A DNA stretch of 57,897 bases, taken from the NCBI GenBank assembly GCA_937959395.1, contig CALGLR010000090.1, positions 1-57,897 of the forward strand. Direction: 5' to 3'. Position 1 is the stretch's first letter, and each line of letters starts with the position of its first letter. Under the pieces are notes generated by a model. That model did no database searches, had not been told where the DNA came from, and worked only from the letters and a program-made list of their open reading frames with translations. The position numbers and the translations under genes are program-made. Shown piece by piece: positions 1-9,608 of this stretch. The DNA comes from an uncultured Flavobacteriaceae bacterium (GTDB taxonomy: Bacteria; Bacteroidota; Bacteroidia; Flavobacteriales; Flavobacteriaceae).

Positions 1-109
1 ATGTTATTGTACTCCACCTATCCACTTTCCCTTTTAATAAATAACTTCAAGAAAACGTTTTCCCCCTTATTCAAGTAATGGATCAGTCAACAAGGTATAT
101 AGCGTTGGC

Positions 110-1006
110 CTATCGGCACGCCATATACTTAGTTATTGGCACAACATAAGTATTATTATTTTTTAAAAGCTGAAATGTTTTTTGAGCAGTTTCCTCATTA
201 TAACTCGCAATAAGCTGTTCCATAGATTGCCAAAACTCTAGTTCTTTATTTAAAATGGCTTGAGTAATTTGTTTCTCGTTTTCCGAACAGCCTTTAAGCA
301 CATAGTATAAATGTTCAACAGCTCCAAGTCCAGCTTTTACTGTTTCTTCTAAGGTTACAGAAAAAGGCATATGTCCTGATGTTATTAAACCTCTTTTAGT
401 TGCTTCTTTTACAGTACTTAAATAAGCTGTCTCAGAAATCCGACTTTCATATATTTTAACAAAATCTACTTTAATTTTTTGAAGAGAGTCTAAAGCTTTA
501 ATAACATCGCTTTCATTTTCGACAACCAAAGAACCTGCCCATGTCCCATTTGGGCCATCTATTTTTGGTCCAGACGTATAAATAGTTGGTCCAATTAAAC
601 GCCCTTCTGCTATTTGTGTTTTCCATTGCATTACAGAAGGTGTTAAATCGCCACCTGCATCTCTTACTGTAGTTATCCCATTTGCAATAAACAATTTTAA
701 AAATTCTTTATTCGCATTAATTAGAGATTCTCCTCCTCTAAAATGCACATGATTATCCCAAAAACCTGGCAGAATATATTTCCCATTAGCATCTATTACT
801 TTTTCAGCTTTATAATTTGAATCATCTTTAGAGGTTGAAAATTTTACTATTCTACCTTCAGAAATATAAATCGTTTTTAGGGTTATTTCACCAGTTACAA
901 TATCTATACAATTGCCATTTTCAATAACAATATCATAATGTTCTTTTTTTTCTTCATTACAACTAAAAAGAAGTAATACGATTAAAAGTAAAATAGGCGT
1001 TTTCAT
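110..1006 (-). pseudogene. Truncated metal-dependent amidohydrolase lipoprotein
   Basis: Resembles imidazolonepropionase/prolidase-like amidohydrolases, usually about 420-480 residues; only 298 are present. The start is placed at the ATG that opens a lipoprotein signal (MKTPILLLIVLLLFSC, lipid Cys16); an open frame runs 32 codons further upstream but lacks signal character. Visible metal-site elements are HVH (86-88), the Lys of DFVKIYE (174), His202 in SGHMPF and His222 in GAVEHLYY. The frame stops just after a VVPITKYM stretch, so the last part of the barrel, including the usual final Asp ligand, is missing. Remaining bases to the window edge hold several stops in each frame. It is probably an inactive remnant, although a frameshift with more sequence outside the window cannot be excluded. 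Confidence 0.7.
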
Positions 1007-1182
1007 TTTTTTATTGGAATTGAACTCGTTTAAACTTTTTAGATTTAAGCGAAAATTAGTCATTTTAAATTTGGTTAACGGCTTTTTTGAATTGCATAAC
1101 ATCGCTACGGAATGAAAAAAGACTAAAATGAGATAAAAAAGGGCATTTTTTTTAGCAAATTGAAAAAGTTTAAACGAATTAA

Positions 1183-2223
1183 TTAAAAAGTATCAATAAC
1201 TAAAACACCTTTATTTTTAAAAGTATTCATTTGCGGCAAAGCCCTAGTTGCTTCTTCTAAACTAATTGTTTTCTCTATTAATTTTTCAGGTTGCAGTTTG
1301 CCATTCTTAATCATTTCTAGCATCTCAGGATATTTATAAGCTTGCATACCATGACTTCCTATAATTTCTAGTTCATTAGCTAAGACTTTATCCATTGGCA
1401 CTTTGGAATGTTTATGATCTCCTGTCATTAATCCCACTTGTATATGTTTTCCTCGCTTTCTTAAATTTGATATGGAATTAAAACAAGTAGCCGCACTACC
1501 CAAAGCATCTATAGAAACATGTGCTCCGCCTTTGGTAAGCGCTTTTATTTCTGAAATGATATTAAGATTATTCGTTGCATTTACAGTTTTAACAGCTCCC
1601 AATTCTTTAGCAAAGGCCAATGTTTCTTTATTAATATCGACGGCGATAACTTGAGCACCCAAAGCATTTGCGATCATAATTGCAGATAAACCAATGCCGC
1701 CACAACCGTGTACGACCACATATTCCCCTCCTGTCACTTTTCCTTGAGCTACAACAGCTCTATAAGAGGTGATAAAACGACAACCTAAGGTAGCCGCAGT
1801 GATATCATTTATTTCATCCGGAATTTTTACCAAATTAGTATCTGCATAATCTAATGCCACATACTCTGCAAAAGATCCCCAGTGTGTAAAACCTGGTTGA
1901 GATTGAATATCACATACTTGATGGTTTCCCGAAATACATTCGCCACAAGTTCCACAACCACATACAAAGGGGACTGTAACTCGCTCTCCAATTTTAAAAT
2001 TATGAACATTTTTGCCTACAGCTTCAATAATTCCTGAGAGTTCGTGACCTGGTATGTGTGGTAAATCAATATCTGTATCATGTCCCATCCAACCATGCCA
2101 ATCACTTCTACACAAACCCGTAGCTTTAACTTTAATGACAACACCATTATTATTTGGTGAAGGGTCTGTAACATTTTGAATCGTTATGTCTCCTTGAAAC
2201 TTTTCATAAACTGCTGCTCTCAT
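1183..2223 (-). CDS. Zinc-dependent alcohol dehydrogenase (MDR family)
   Basis: A 346-residue medium-chain dehydrogenase of normal length. The N-terminal GroES-like domain has the catalytic-zinc residues Cys38, His60-Glu61 (PGHELSG) and probably Cys148. The structural-zinc lobe has four cysteines at 90, 93, 96 and 104. The Rossmann fold has a GCGGIG dinucleotide loop near 173-178. It should oxidise an alcohol or reduce an aldehyde with NAD(P). Its ATG overlaps the stop of the upstream nitrilase gene by four bases (ATGA), so the two are almost certainly translated together. That pairing suggests it handles an aldehyde or alcohol linked to nitrile metabolism; this is inference, and the substrate cannot be read from sequence. 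Confidence 0.92.
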   Translation of the reverse strand: MRAAVYEKFQGDITIQNVTDPSPNNNGVVIKVKATGLCRSDWHGWMGHDTDIDLPHIPGHELSGIIEAVGKNVHNFKIGERVTVPFVCGCGTCGECISGNHQVCDIQSQPGFTHWGSFAEYVALDYADTNLVKIPDEINDITAATLGCRFITSYRAVVAQGKVTGGEYVVVHGCGGIGLSAIMIANALGAQVIAVDINKETLAFAKELGAVKTVNATNNLNIISEIKALTKGGAHVSIDALGSAATCFNSISNLRKRGKHIQVGLMTGDHKHSKVPMDKVLANELEIIGSHGMQAYKYPEMLEMIKNGKLQPEKLIEKTISLEEATRALPQMNTFKNKGVLVIDTF

Positions 2224-3143
2224 AATTCTTCTTTTATATCCGGTTGATTAATAGCGTTATATTTAAAAATATCATTTCGAGCATAATGTCCTATAACATC
2301 AAAATCTAACTTTGCTTGTTTAATTTCTTCTAAATCTATTTCAGCAATTACAGCACCAGCTTCGTTAAATAAAGGCCCTGCAATAATTTTACCCAACGGT
2401 GATACAATAACACTTCCTCCTGGACACAGATTTTCTGGTTCTTTTTCGACTAAATGTTTATATTTTTCAGGATACATCGATTTTGTAAAATACTGATTGC
2501 ATCCCAAAACAAAACAACGCCCTTCTAGCGCAATATGCTTCATTGTTGCCGTCCATTCTTCTCTGGAGTCGGCAGTTGGAGCAATGTAGATCTCTACTCC
2601 TTTTTCATACATCGCTTGTCTTGCCAAAGGCATGTAGTTTTCCCAACAAATTAGTCCTCCTAATTTGCCTATTTTAGTTTTAAAAGTAACTAATGATTCT
2701 CCTGAATCTTCAGCCCAAATAATGCGTTCTGTTCCCGTTGGTTTTATTTTTCGGTGTACACCAAGCAATCCTTTTGAAGGAGAAATATAAAGCATTGAGC
2801 AGTATAAACTGCCGTTATTTTCTTGACGTTCTGTAGCTCCTATTACTAAATATACATTTTGGGATACCGAAAGCGCTTCTAATTCTTTTAAATCTTCCGA
2901 CTCTAACGAAATACTATTGTTATAATATTCAGAATATAAAGCTCTCCCTTCATCTGTTCGACTGCCTATAATAGCTCCAAAATCAAACCCTCTTGGGTAA
3001 CCTGGAATAAACGATTCAGGAAACACAATAAGATCTGCTCCCTGCTTAGCATATTTCTTAACAAGATCATGTACTTTTTGAAGTGTTCTTGTTTTATCAA
3101 AAAAGACTGGGGATTCTTGTATTAAACATACTTTTAATTTCAC
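2220..3143 (-). CDS. Nitrilase-type carbon-nitrogen hydrolase
   Basis: Nitrilase superfamily enzyme with the full Glu-Lys-Cys triad: Glu43 in [12 protein letters not shown], Lys132 in HRKIKPT and Cys166 in GGLICWENY (numbered from the start used here). The [12 protein letters not shown] and WAEDSG segments are typical of true nitrilases (branch 1) rather than ureidopropionase or biotinidase types, so nitrile hydrolysis to acid and ammonia is likely. No ATG exists near the front. A GTG at 3143 gives [10 protein letters not shown], matching the family start, while the open frame back to a TTG at 3191 adds 16 untypical residues. It is the first gene of a two-gene operon with the overlapping dehydrogenase. 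About 200 bases of repeat-bearing DNA separate it from the gene upstream. Confidence 0.88.
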   Translation of the reverse strand: MKLKVCLIQESPVFFDKTRTLQKVHDLVKKYAKQGADLIVFPESFIPGYPRGFDFGAIIGSRTDEGRALYSEYYNNSISLESEDLKELEALSVSQNVYLVIGATERQENNGSLYCSMLYISPSKGLLGVHRKIKPTGTERIIWAEDSGESLVTFKTKIGKLGGLICWENYMPLARQAMYEKGVEIYIAPTADSREEWTATMKHIALEGRCFVLGCNQYFTKSMYPEKYKHLVEKEPENLCPGGSVIVSPLGKIIAGPLFNEAGAVIAEIDLEEIKQAKLDFDVIGHYARNDIFKYNAINQPDIKEEL

Positions 3144-3211
3144 GTATTTTATTTTTTTTGAAATTTTATAAATCTTAATATATGATAACAATCATCAAAT
3201 GTATTATGAAT

Positions 3212-3317
3212 GTCAAGTCGAGCTCTTCGACTATCGCTCAGGACAGGCTAAAGTCGAGACCTTATTACTATTAATGTTTCCGATATGAAAAGACCTCTCG
3301 ACTGCGCTCGAGGAGAC
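3212..3317. repeat. Intergenic dispersed repeat cluster
   Basis: Two short G+C-richer units in an otherwise A+T-rich spacer. The first (about 3212-3261) contains CTTCGACTATCGCTCAGGAC followed by AGGC at 3225-3248. The second (3291-3317) is a hairpin around CTCGACTGCGCTCGAG. The first unit recurs in variant form at 10478-10500. Such elements are common between flavobacterial genes; they may act in termination or as REP-like sites, but no function is shown here. Confidence 0.6.
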
Positions 3318-3342
3318 AACATATTATAGTTCTTTTATGTGC

Positions 3343-4284
3343 TTATAAACGAGATACTATTTCTTTTGCCTGCTCAAATTCTTGAATCATTTCTTTTACA
3401 ATGTCTTCTACAGGTTTTATATCATGAATGAGACCTGCTATTTGTCCAATTTCTAACTCACCATCTTCTAAATCACCTTCAAACATCCCTCTTTTTGCTC
3501 TTGCTCTACCTAATAATTCTTTAAGATCTTCAACAGTTGGAGCTGTTTTATAAAGCTCTTGAAGTTCATTATAAAACTTATTCTTTATCAAACGAACTGG
3601 TGCTAATTCTTTTAAAGTTAACTGTGTATCCCCTTCTTTCGCATTAACAACGACTTCTTTAAATGCCATATGTGCAGAACTTTCTTTACTAGCTACAAAT
3701 CGACTTCCTACTTGTACGCCATCGGCTCCTAAAACCAGTGTCGCTAGCATTGCTCGACCTGTTGCTATACCTCCAGCTGCAATTAATGGTATTTGCACCT
3801 GTTCTTTTACCATAGGAATTAAGGTTAATGTCGTGGTCTCATCTCTTCCATTATGACCTCCAGCTTCAAAACCTTCTGCAACTATAGCATCTACTCCTGC
3901 TTCTTGCGCTTTTAAAGCAAATTTCACGCTGCTTACAACATGAACAACAGTAATCCCTTTGTCTTGCAACCATTTGGTCCATGTTTTAGGGTTTCCTGCG
4001 GAAGTAAACACGATTTTAATACCTTCTTCTACTATAATATCCATTATTTCAGTAATGTTAGGATATAACATCGGGACGTTCACCCCAAAAGGTTTGTTTG
4101 TTGCTTTTTTACATTTTTGAATATGTTCTCGCAATACTTCTGGATACATACTTCCTGCTCCAATGAGTCCTAATATTCCGGAATTACTAGCTGCTGAAGC
4201 TAATCGCCAACCGCTATTCCATATCATTCCAGCTTGTATAATGGGGTACTCTATATTGAAAAGTTGAGTGATTCTATTTTTCAA
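3343..4284 (-). CDS. Nitronate monooxygenase family flavoprotein
   Basis: A 313-residue TIM-barrel FMN enzyme of the nitronate monooxygenase / 2-nitropropane dioxygenase family (also annotated as NAD(P)H-dependent flavin oxidoreductase, related to FabK). Signature segments are AGGHNGRDE (141-149, His144 being the expected catalytic base), AAGGIATG (169-176) and GADGVQVGSRF (186-196). The family oxidises alkyl nitronates to carbonyl compounds and nitrite. There is no ATG at the front: an in-frame stop lies shortly upstream and TTG at 4284 gives the expected N-terminus MKNRITQLFNIEYPIIQAGM. It lies 27 bases after the S8 protease gene and is probably co-transcribed with it and mnmA. A FabK-like enoyl reductase role is an alternative. 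Confidence 0.85.
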   Translation of the reverse strand: MKNRITQLFNIEYPIIQAGMIWNSGWRLASAASNSGILGLIGAGSMYPEVLREHIQKCKKATNKPFGVNVPMLYPNITEIMDIIVEEGIKIVFTSAGNPKTWTKWLQDKGITVVHVVSSVKFALKAQEAGVDAIVAEGFEAGGHNGRDETTTLTLIPMVKEQVQIPLIAAGGIATGRAMLATLVLGADGVQVGSRFVASKESSAHMAFKEVVVNAKEGDTQLTLKELAPVRLIKNKFYNELQELYKTAPTVEDLKELLGRARAKRGMFEGDLEDGELEIGQIAGLIHDIKPVEDIVKEMIQEFEQAKEIVSRL

Positions 4285-4311
4285 ATCGATTTTCTATTTT
4301 AATATAATGAT

Positions 4312-5958
4312 CTATTCTATTACAATCTTGGTTGTTTTAAACCCTTGCTTTGAATTAAAACGCATAAGATATACTCCTTTTGAAAGGTTTGATAAATTTA
4401 TTGAGTTATTATTTTCCGAAAGTAATTGCTCCTCTTTTACTTTCTTCCCTAACACATCATACAATTGTAATTTAACCAACCCAATATTTTCAGGGATAGA
4501 AACATTTATTTTATTAGATGCAGGGTTAGGGTAAACTTCTAATGCCGAAAGGTTTTCAATGTCTTTAACAGAAAGTGTTGTATTAAGTGCTAATTCAAAA
4601 TCTGGTATTCCAAATCCTAATTTAAAATCGGGGGAATTAAATTGCGAAGAGGACATACGCACTAAATCCATGATCTCTCCATTATTTAGGTTTGGTAAAG
4701 CTTGCCATAAACAAGCTATAGATCCAGCAAGAATTGGAGAACTAAAAGAAGTACCACTAGATGTTCTAATTGTATTATTTTGATCAATAACTGCTGAAGC
4801 ACTTCCTTGAGCTGCAACATCTGGTTTTTGTGTTGGTTGTACAGCTGTTCCTTGAGAACTAAAACTCACATAATTACCATTACGATCTACAGCCGCAATT
4901 GACAACACCCCTGGAGCATCAGCTGGGACACCCAAGCCTGATGTTCCAGAATTCCCTGCTGAATTAACTAATAAAAGCCCTTTTTCGAATGCGATATTAG
5001 CCCCTTTTGTCATAAACGCTGTATCTCCATTTAAATCACTAGCGGTATAACTATAGTTTGGATTATCATAATCCTTATAGCCTAAAGACGTGTTTATAAG
5101 ATCAACACCTAAACTATCGGCACGCTCTACAGCTTCTACCCAAAGACTTTCCTCTACTGGCGTTTCATTTTCAGCTCTTTCACTTCTAAATAAATAATAA
5201 CTGGCATCTGGAGCAGTTCCTACAAATTGATTTTCTACATAACCTGCCATACAACTTAAAACTTGAGTACCGTGAGAATTTCCTGTATAAGCAAAAACAT
5301 TATCATCTCTATTTACAAAATCATAACCACCTAAGAGTTTACCATTGTTTCTTAATCGTGCAAAACCACCCATAGTATTTACATTAGGAAAACCCGCATC
5401 AATAACAGCAATAGTCATGCCTTCACCTGTATAATTTTCTACATGCAAATAATCACCTTTTAACATTTCTATTTGGTTCGCTGCAGAGCCGTAATCAAAA
5501 TTAGTGAGTCTATTTTCTAATACGAATTTATTAGTATTACTAGATGCAGAATTAGGCGTTCTAAAATTTAGTGTTCGATCAGCGAAGATGACTTCATTAA
5601 CAGTAGACAAATTTTCCAATGCACGAATACTGGCTTCAGTACCTCTTACATGAACCGAGTTAAACCACTTCGATTTTGCTAAAACAGTAACTCCTGTTTG
5701 TGTTTTCACTTCACTAATATACGTTTCATCAACTGGTACATCCCGAAAATCTATAGCCACATTATGGGCTTGTTTACGAGCAATTGCTTTTTGAGTTAAA
5801 ATTGATATTGGATTATTAATACCTGCATCACTATTAGGTTTATCATTAAAATACACCCAAGCATCTTCTTCTTGAGAAAAAACGTTTAGGCTAAAACCTA
5901 TTACTAATAAAATGACTAATTTGAGGGGACGAGACTTGTTTTTTGATTTGAACTTCAT
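4312..5958 (-). CDS. Secreted subtilisin-like (S8) protease with T9SS sorting tail
   Basis: 548 residues: signal peptide (about 1-29, ending VFSQ), a propeptide-like region to about 165, a subtilase catalytic domain, and a type A T9SS sorting domain from about 472 (LEVYPNPASNKINVS ... KGVYLMRF). The catalytic triad is complete: Asp187 (AVIDAGF), His229 (NSHGTQV) and Ser404 (SGTSFSSP), with oxyanion Asn336 in NSAGNSG. It should be exported by Sec, then moved across the outer membrane by T9SS, and be released or surface-bound. It sits 43 bases after mnmA and 27 before the nitronate monooxygenase gene, so it is probably part of that transcript despite the unrelated function. Confidence 0.93.
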   Translation of the reverse strand: MKFKSKNKSRPLKLVILLVIGFSLNVFSQEEDAWVYFNDKPNSDAGINNPISILTQKAIARKQAHNVAIDFRDVPVDETYISEVKTQTGVTVLAKSKWFNSVHVRGTEASIRALENLSTVNEVIFADRTLNFRTPNSASSNTNKFVLENRLTNFDYGSAANQIEMLKGDYLHVENYTGEGMTIAVIDAGFPNVNTMGGFARLRNNGKLLGGYDFVNRDDNVFAYTGNSHGTQVLSCMAGYVENQFVGTAPDASYYLFRSERAENETPVEESLWVEAVERADSLGVDLINTSLGYKDYDNPNYSYTASDLNGDTAFMTKGANIAFEKGLLLVNSAGNSGTSGLGVPADAPGVLSIAAVDRNGNYVSFSSQGTAVQPTQKPDVAAQGSASAVIDQNNTIRTSSGTSFSSPILAGSIACLWQALPNLNNGEIMDLVRMSSSQFNSPDFKLGFGIPDFELALNTTLSVKDIENLSALEVYPNPASNKINVSIPENIGLVKLQLYDVLGKKVKEEQLLSENNNSINLSNLSKGVYLMRFNSKQGFKTTKIVIE

Positions 5959-6001
5959 CTGGATTATTTTTAATATTACGAAATGAATAGTAAAAATACA
6001 A

Positions 6002-7192
6002 TTAAAAAATCACTCCAGATCCTACCAATTCGTCTTTTAAATACCAGGCAACAAATTGCCCTTCTGTGATTGCAGATTGCTGTTCTTCGAATTCAACATA
6101 TAGTCCATTATCAACTTTGTGTAGCACAGCTTTTTGTAATGATTGTCTATAACGAATACGCGCTAAAACGGTCATTGTTTCGCCTGTATTTAATTTTAAA
6201 TCTTCACGAACCCAATGCAATTCTGAATCTGAAACAAATAACACGTTTTTATATAAACCAGGATGGCCTTTACCTTGTCCGGTATAAATTACATTTTCAT
6301 TCACATCTGTATCTATCACAAACAAAGGTTCTACCGTTCCTCCTACTGCCAATCCTTTTCGTTGTCCTTTTGTGAAATAATGTGCTCCTTGATGTTTCCC
6401 TACTACTTTACCATCATTTATAGTATATGGTAACTTCCGAGATTTATAATTTAATTCATCTCCTTTAGTAGTAAATTTTGGTAATACTTCCTTATACATC
6501 GTATTATTTTGAGGAACCTCAATAATAACACCTTCTTTTGGTTTTAACTTTTGTTGAAGAAATTCTGGAAGTCTCACTTTACCTATGAAACAAAGTCCTT
6601 GAGAATCCTTTTTATCTGCTGTGATTAAATTAGCTTCAGCTGCTATTTTACGAACTTCAGGTTTTTGTAATTCTCCTACAGGAAATAAAGCTTTAGCTAA
6701 TTGTGCTTGTGATAATTGACATAAAAAATAAGATTGATCCTTATTATCATCTTCACCCGCTAATAACTGATACGTTTCTTTTCCATTACTAATAATTGTA
6801 CCTTTTCTACAATAATGCCCAGTAGCAACAAAATCGGCTCCTAAGCTTAATGCGATATTCATAAAAACATCAAACTTAATTTCTCTGTTGCATAATACAT
6901 CAGGGTTTGGTGTTCTTCCTTTTTGATACTCATCAAACATATAATCGACGATACGTTCTTTATATTGCTCGCTTAAATCTACAGTTTGAAAAGGAATTCC
7001 TAGTTTTTCAGCAACTAACATGGCGTCATTACTATCATCTAGCCAAGGGCATTCATCAGAAATAGTTACAGAATCATCATGCCAGTTTTTCATAAACAAT
7101 CCTATTACCTCATAACCTTGTTCTTTTAAAAGGTATGCAGCAACACTAGAATCGACTCCTCCAGATAACCCAACTATAACTCTTTTTTTCAT
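6002..7192 (-). CDS. mnmA: tRNA-specific 2-thiouridylase MnmA
   Basis: Transfers sulfur to uridine-34 of tRNAs for Lys, Glu and Gln. Motifs from the chosen start: PP-loop SGGVDSS (10-16), catalytic Cys101 in [12 protein letters not shown], and the second Cys201 in [10 protein letters not shown], with the C-terminal barrel domains following. The product is 396 residues, the usual size. An upstream in-frame start would add 15 residues, but those codons lie in a GC-rich palindromic repeat, so the ATG at 7192 ([14 protein letters not shown]) is preferred. It appears to lead a run with the S8 protease and nitronate monooxygenase genes. Confidence 0.96.
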   Translation of the reverse strand: MKKRVIVGLSGGVDSSVAAYLLKEQGYEVIGLFMKNWHDDSVTISDECPWLDDSNDAMLVAEKLGIPFQTVDLSEQYKERIVDYMFDEYQKGRTPNPDVLCNREIKFDVFMNIALSLGADFVATGHYCRKGTIISNGKETYQLLAGEDDNKDQSYFLCQLSQAQLAKALFPVGELQKPEVRKIAAEANLITADKKDSQGLCFIGKVRLPEFLQQKLKPKEGVIIEVPQNNTMYKEVLPKFTTKGDELNYKSRKLPYTINDGKVVGKHQGAHYFTKGQRKGLAVGGTVEPLFVIDTDVNENVIYTGQGKGHPGLYKNVLFVSDSELHWVREDLKLNTGETMTVLARIRYRQSLQKAVLHKVDNGLYVEFEEQQSAITEGQFVAWYLKDELVGSGVIF

Positions 7193-7198
7193 AACGTG

Positions 7199-7212
7199 CC
7201 CGCGCAGGCGGG
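7199..7212. repeat. GC-rich palindrome in the mnmA leader
   Basis: CCCGCGCAGGCGGG forms a five-base-pair hairpin with a GCAG loop, seven bases upstream of the mnmA ATG on the minus strand. It is sharply G+C-rich against its surroundings and looks like one of the small dispersed palindromes of these genomes. It creates a spurious N-terminal extension of the mnmA frame. Confidence 0.5.
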
Positions 7213-7490
7213 TATCTTTTTTATTCTCCATCTCCACAAAAACGAAGATTTATAGTGTAGTCTCCTTAAAGAAAGAAACTTAACAAACTATTAAAGTGAT
7301 TCTATTTTTGTTTAACAGATTGCAAAGATACCATTTTTTATAAATTTAAGTTAAAGTGCGATCTATACTTAGCTTTTGACCGTAAATAGTCTTGAACAAT
7401 TTTTTATAAAATTTTAACAAAACTTAAACACAATACTGTTTAACCTTTTGTTAATTTTGATGAACAAAAAATAAAAAAAGCAAAACAATT

Positions 7491-8489
7491 ATGAAAACAA
7501 TCAAAAGATTATCAATGCTATTTTTAGCAACATTCGTATTAGCATCATGTAGCAATGATGACGATACTGCTCCTACTAACCCACCTGTAGACCCACCTTC
7601 GCAAAATATTTTACAAATAGCTACAGCAACTGAAAATTTAAGTATTCTAGAAGAAGCTGTAATTCAAGCAGGTTTAGTAGATACTTTAAATGGTCCAGGA
7701 CCATTCACTGTATTAGCACCTACAAATGATGCTTTCGTAGCTTTTCTTGCTACTACACCGTATGCTACTTTAGCAGATGTCCCAAATGATGTTCTTAAAA
7801 ACATACTTTTAAACCATGTAATCACTGGTAATGTTAAAGCAACAGATTTAATCGGTTTAGGTTCTGGGTATAATAAAACAAATGCAGCTGGTCCTGTTGC
7901 TGGAAGCCTTGTAGATGTATATTTTTCTGCTAGCGCAACTGCTGGTGTCGCTTTTAATGGTACTGCTGACGTTACTCAAGCTGATATTGCAGCTTCAAAT
8001 GGAACTGTACACATCGTCGATGCTGTAATTAATTCTACGTTATTTGCCTTTGCAACTTCAGATCCAAACTTTGCAAGTTTAGCTGCTGCTGCTACTGATG
8101 CAGGACAAGAAATTATTATTGGAGCTGTACAAACTTCAACAGCAGTAGACCCTTTAACTATATTTGCTCCAGTAAATGATGCTTTTCAAGCGGTATTAGA
8201 TTCAGATCCAACATGGACAACTGTTACTGATATACCAGATGCAGCTTTAAACAATATCTTATTACACCATGCAGTACGTGGAAATACTACTTCTGATCAA
8301 TTATCAGATGGTATGATTATAGAAATGGCTAATATGGTTAATATTACTTTAATGCTTCCTAGCGACCTAGGTAACATAGCTACAATAACAAGTGGAAATG
8401 GAACGACTACAAGTGAAGTTACTGCTGTAGATGTTCAAGCAACTAACGGTGTTGTTCACGTTCTTGATACGGTATTAATGCCAATGTAA
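7491..8489 (+). CDS. Surface lipoprotein with two fasciclin (FAS1) domains
   Basis: 332 residues. A lipoprotein signal ends in VLASC (lipid Cys20), followed by SNDDD. Acidic residues directly after the lipid Cys are known in Bacteroidota as an export signal to the cell surface. Two FAS1 domains follow, about residues 40-182 and 188-331; each has the FTVLAPTNDAF / LTIFAPVNDAF box, a central NILLNH / NILLHH helix and the closing NGxVHxxD motif (NGTVHIVDAV, NGVVHVLDTV). FAS1 domains mediate adhesion in matrix and cell-surface proteins. The gene is monocistronic, with a strong terminator 25 bases downstream and a roughly 300-base leader region upstream. The ligand is not predictable. Confidence 0.92.
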   Translation: MKTIKRLSMLFLATFVLASCSNDDDTAPTNPPVDPPSQNILQIATATENLSILEEAVIQAGLVDTLNGPGPFTVLAPTNDAFVAFLATTPYATLADVPNDVLKNILLNHVITGNVKATDLIGLGSGYNKTNAAGPVAGSLVDVYFSASATAGVAFNGTADVTQADIAASNGTVHIVDAVINSTLFAFATSDPNFASLAAAATDAGQEIIIGAVQTSTAVDPLTIFAPVNDAFQAVLDSDPTWTTVTDIPDAALNNILLHHAVRGNTTSDQLSDGMIIEMANMVNITLMLPSDLGNIATITSGNGTTTSEVTAVDVQATNGVVHVLDTVLMPM

Positions 8490-8513
8490 TTCTTAATTGA
8501 AATACATATATAT

Positions 8514-8547
8514 AAAAAGCTCCTTAAGAAATTAAGGAGCTTTTTTT
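8514..8547 (+). terminator. Rho-independent terminator after the fasciclin gene
   Basis: Perfect 14-base-pair stem (AAAAAGCTCCTTAA / TTAAGGAGCTTTTT) with a GAAA loop, followed by a T run on the plus strand. It is A-rich on the other side, so it could also stop transcription from the decayed minus-strand gene that ends at 8563. Confidence 0.9.
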
Positions 8548-8562
8548 CAATTGCGAATTATT

Positions 8563-9522
8563 TTAATAAATACCTTGAAATATATAACCTATATTATTCT
8601 GATAAACATATGAGTTGTCTATTCCTGGTTTATACGAACTGTAATAATGATTTTGTTTAATACCGTTCCAATATTCATTAAAACGATATCCTTATTGAGG
8701 TAACAAATTATAAACTAAAAATCCTATTCTCCCTAAATTATTATATCCCGATACTGGTCCATTTTCATTAGAATTACTGGAAAACATAATATCACCAGTA
8801 CTACTATTCTTATAACGATATAAAGGTATTCTTCATCTAGAGTTATTTTTATATAAATATCCTGTTATCCTTGAAAACTTATAAGTACTATTTGCGTACC
8901 CTATTTCAGAAGCATTAGTTGTAAAATGATACTTCCCATTAATTTTGTTTTTATATCTAAACAAAGGAATCGCTGTTTTTCTATCTAAATTATAATGAGA
9001 ATAATCATCAGCGTTAATTCTAATCCTTTCTCCTGGCTCACCTAGATGAGAGGGATAACCGGCAATTGCTATTTTTGGTTTAGATATAGAGTCATCATAA
9101 AAAACTCTCGTATGAGAATATTGATCACTATTATTCTTGGCTCTGAAACTTAAACCACAAATATTTTCCCATTCAAGCATTGCTTGGAAAGTTGCTACTC
9201 TCCAACTTGAACTCAGTCCGGGATCAAGATCAACTATTATAGTTTTAATATCTGGTCTAATAGTATTTTGAGCAATCGTTTGTCTAGTATTATTTGAATT
9301 TATAGATCCATAATCTTTTCCAAGCTCAAACATGATATTATCTTCAACCAAAAAACCATCTTCTACTTCTTCAATATCTTCAAGAGTATATCCTCTAGAC
9401 AAAATATTTTCTAAAAGCTTATCTCGATCAGCTAAATTCTCTGAGTTTTCAATCTCATTATTTAAGGTTTTATCATTACTACAATTTTGTAGCAGTAATA
9501 GTGCAGCATTTCAGAATCTCAT
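8563..9522 (-). pseudogene. Decayed M57-like (HEIGH-type) metalloprotease lipoprotein
   Basis: One reading frame of about 320 codons from an ATG at 9522 contains three internal stops: TGA at 9513-9511 (codon 4), TGA at 8835-8833 and TAA at 8694-8692, then a final TAA at 8565-8563. The frame starts MRF-stop-NAALLLLQNCSND, a lipoprotein signal. The middle (DLDPGLSSSWRVATFQAMLEWE ... AGYPSHLGEPGERIRINADD) resembles the N-terminal part of dual-action HEIGH metalloproteases such as the intact gene at 42022. The HExxH zinc motif expected next is absent, as if about 80 residues were deleted. The C-terminal part has three related units (PLFRYKN, PLYRYKN, FNEYWNG) like the tyrosine/tryptophan-rich DUF5648 repeats. 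It is non-functional as a protease. The longest stop-free piece is 8833-9402. Confidence 0.78.
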
Positions 9523-9548
9523 ATTACGATACGTTAGCATGTTGTGGG

Positions 9549-9569
9549 AATCTGAATCAAGTTCAGATT
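9549..9569. repeat. Dispersed hairpin repeat (CTGAAC family), copy 1
   Basis: AATCTGAA-TCAAG-TTCAGATT, an eight-base-pair stem with a five-base loop, followed by GACG. The same design recurs at 57621-57648 and 57685-57710 with different but complementary outer stem bases. It lies between the decayed protease and the MORN-repeat gene and may act as a terminator or REP-like site. Confidence 0.7.
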
Positions 9570-9608
9570 GACGAAACCTAACTTTTTAAACAGGCTCTTT
9601 TTTTAGCT

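Noticed and set aside
8563-9522. TGA recoding (selenocysteine or readthrough) in the decayed protease frame.
   Set aside because: The frame also has a TAA, lacks the zinc motif, and no selenocysteine element or cysteine-equivalent position is visible; decay explains it better.
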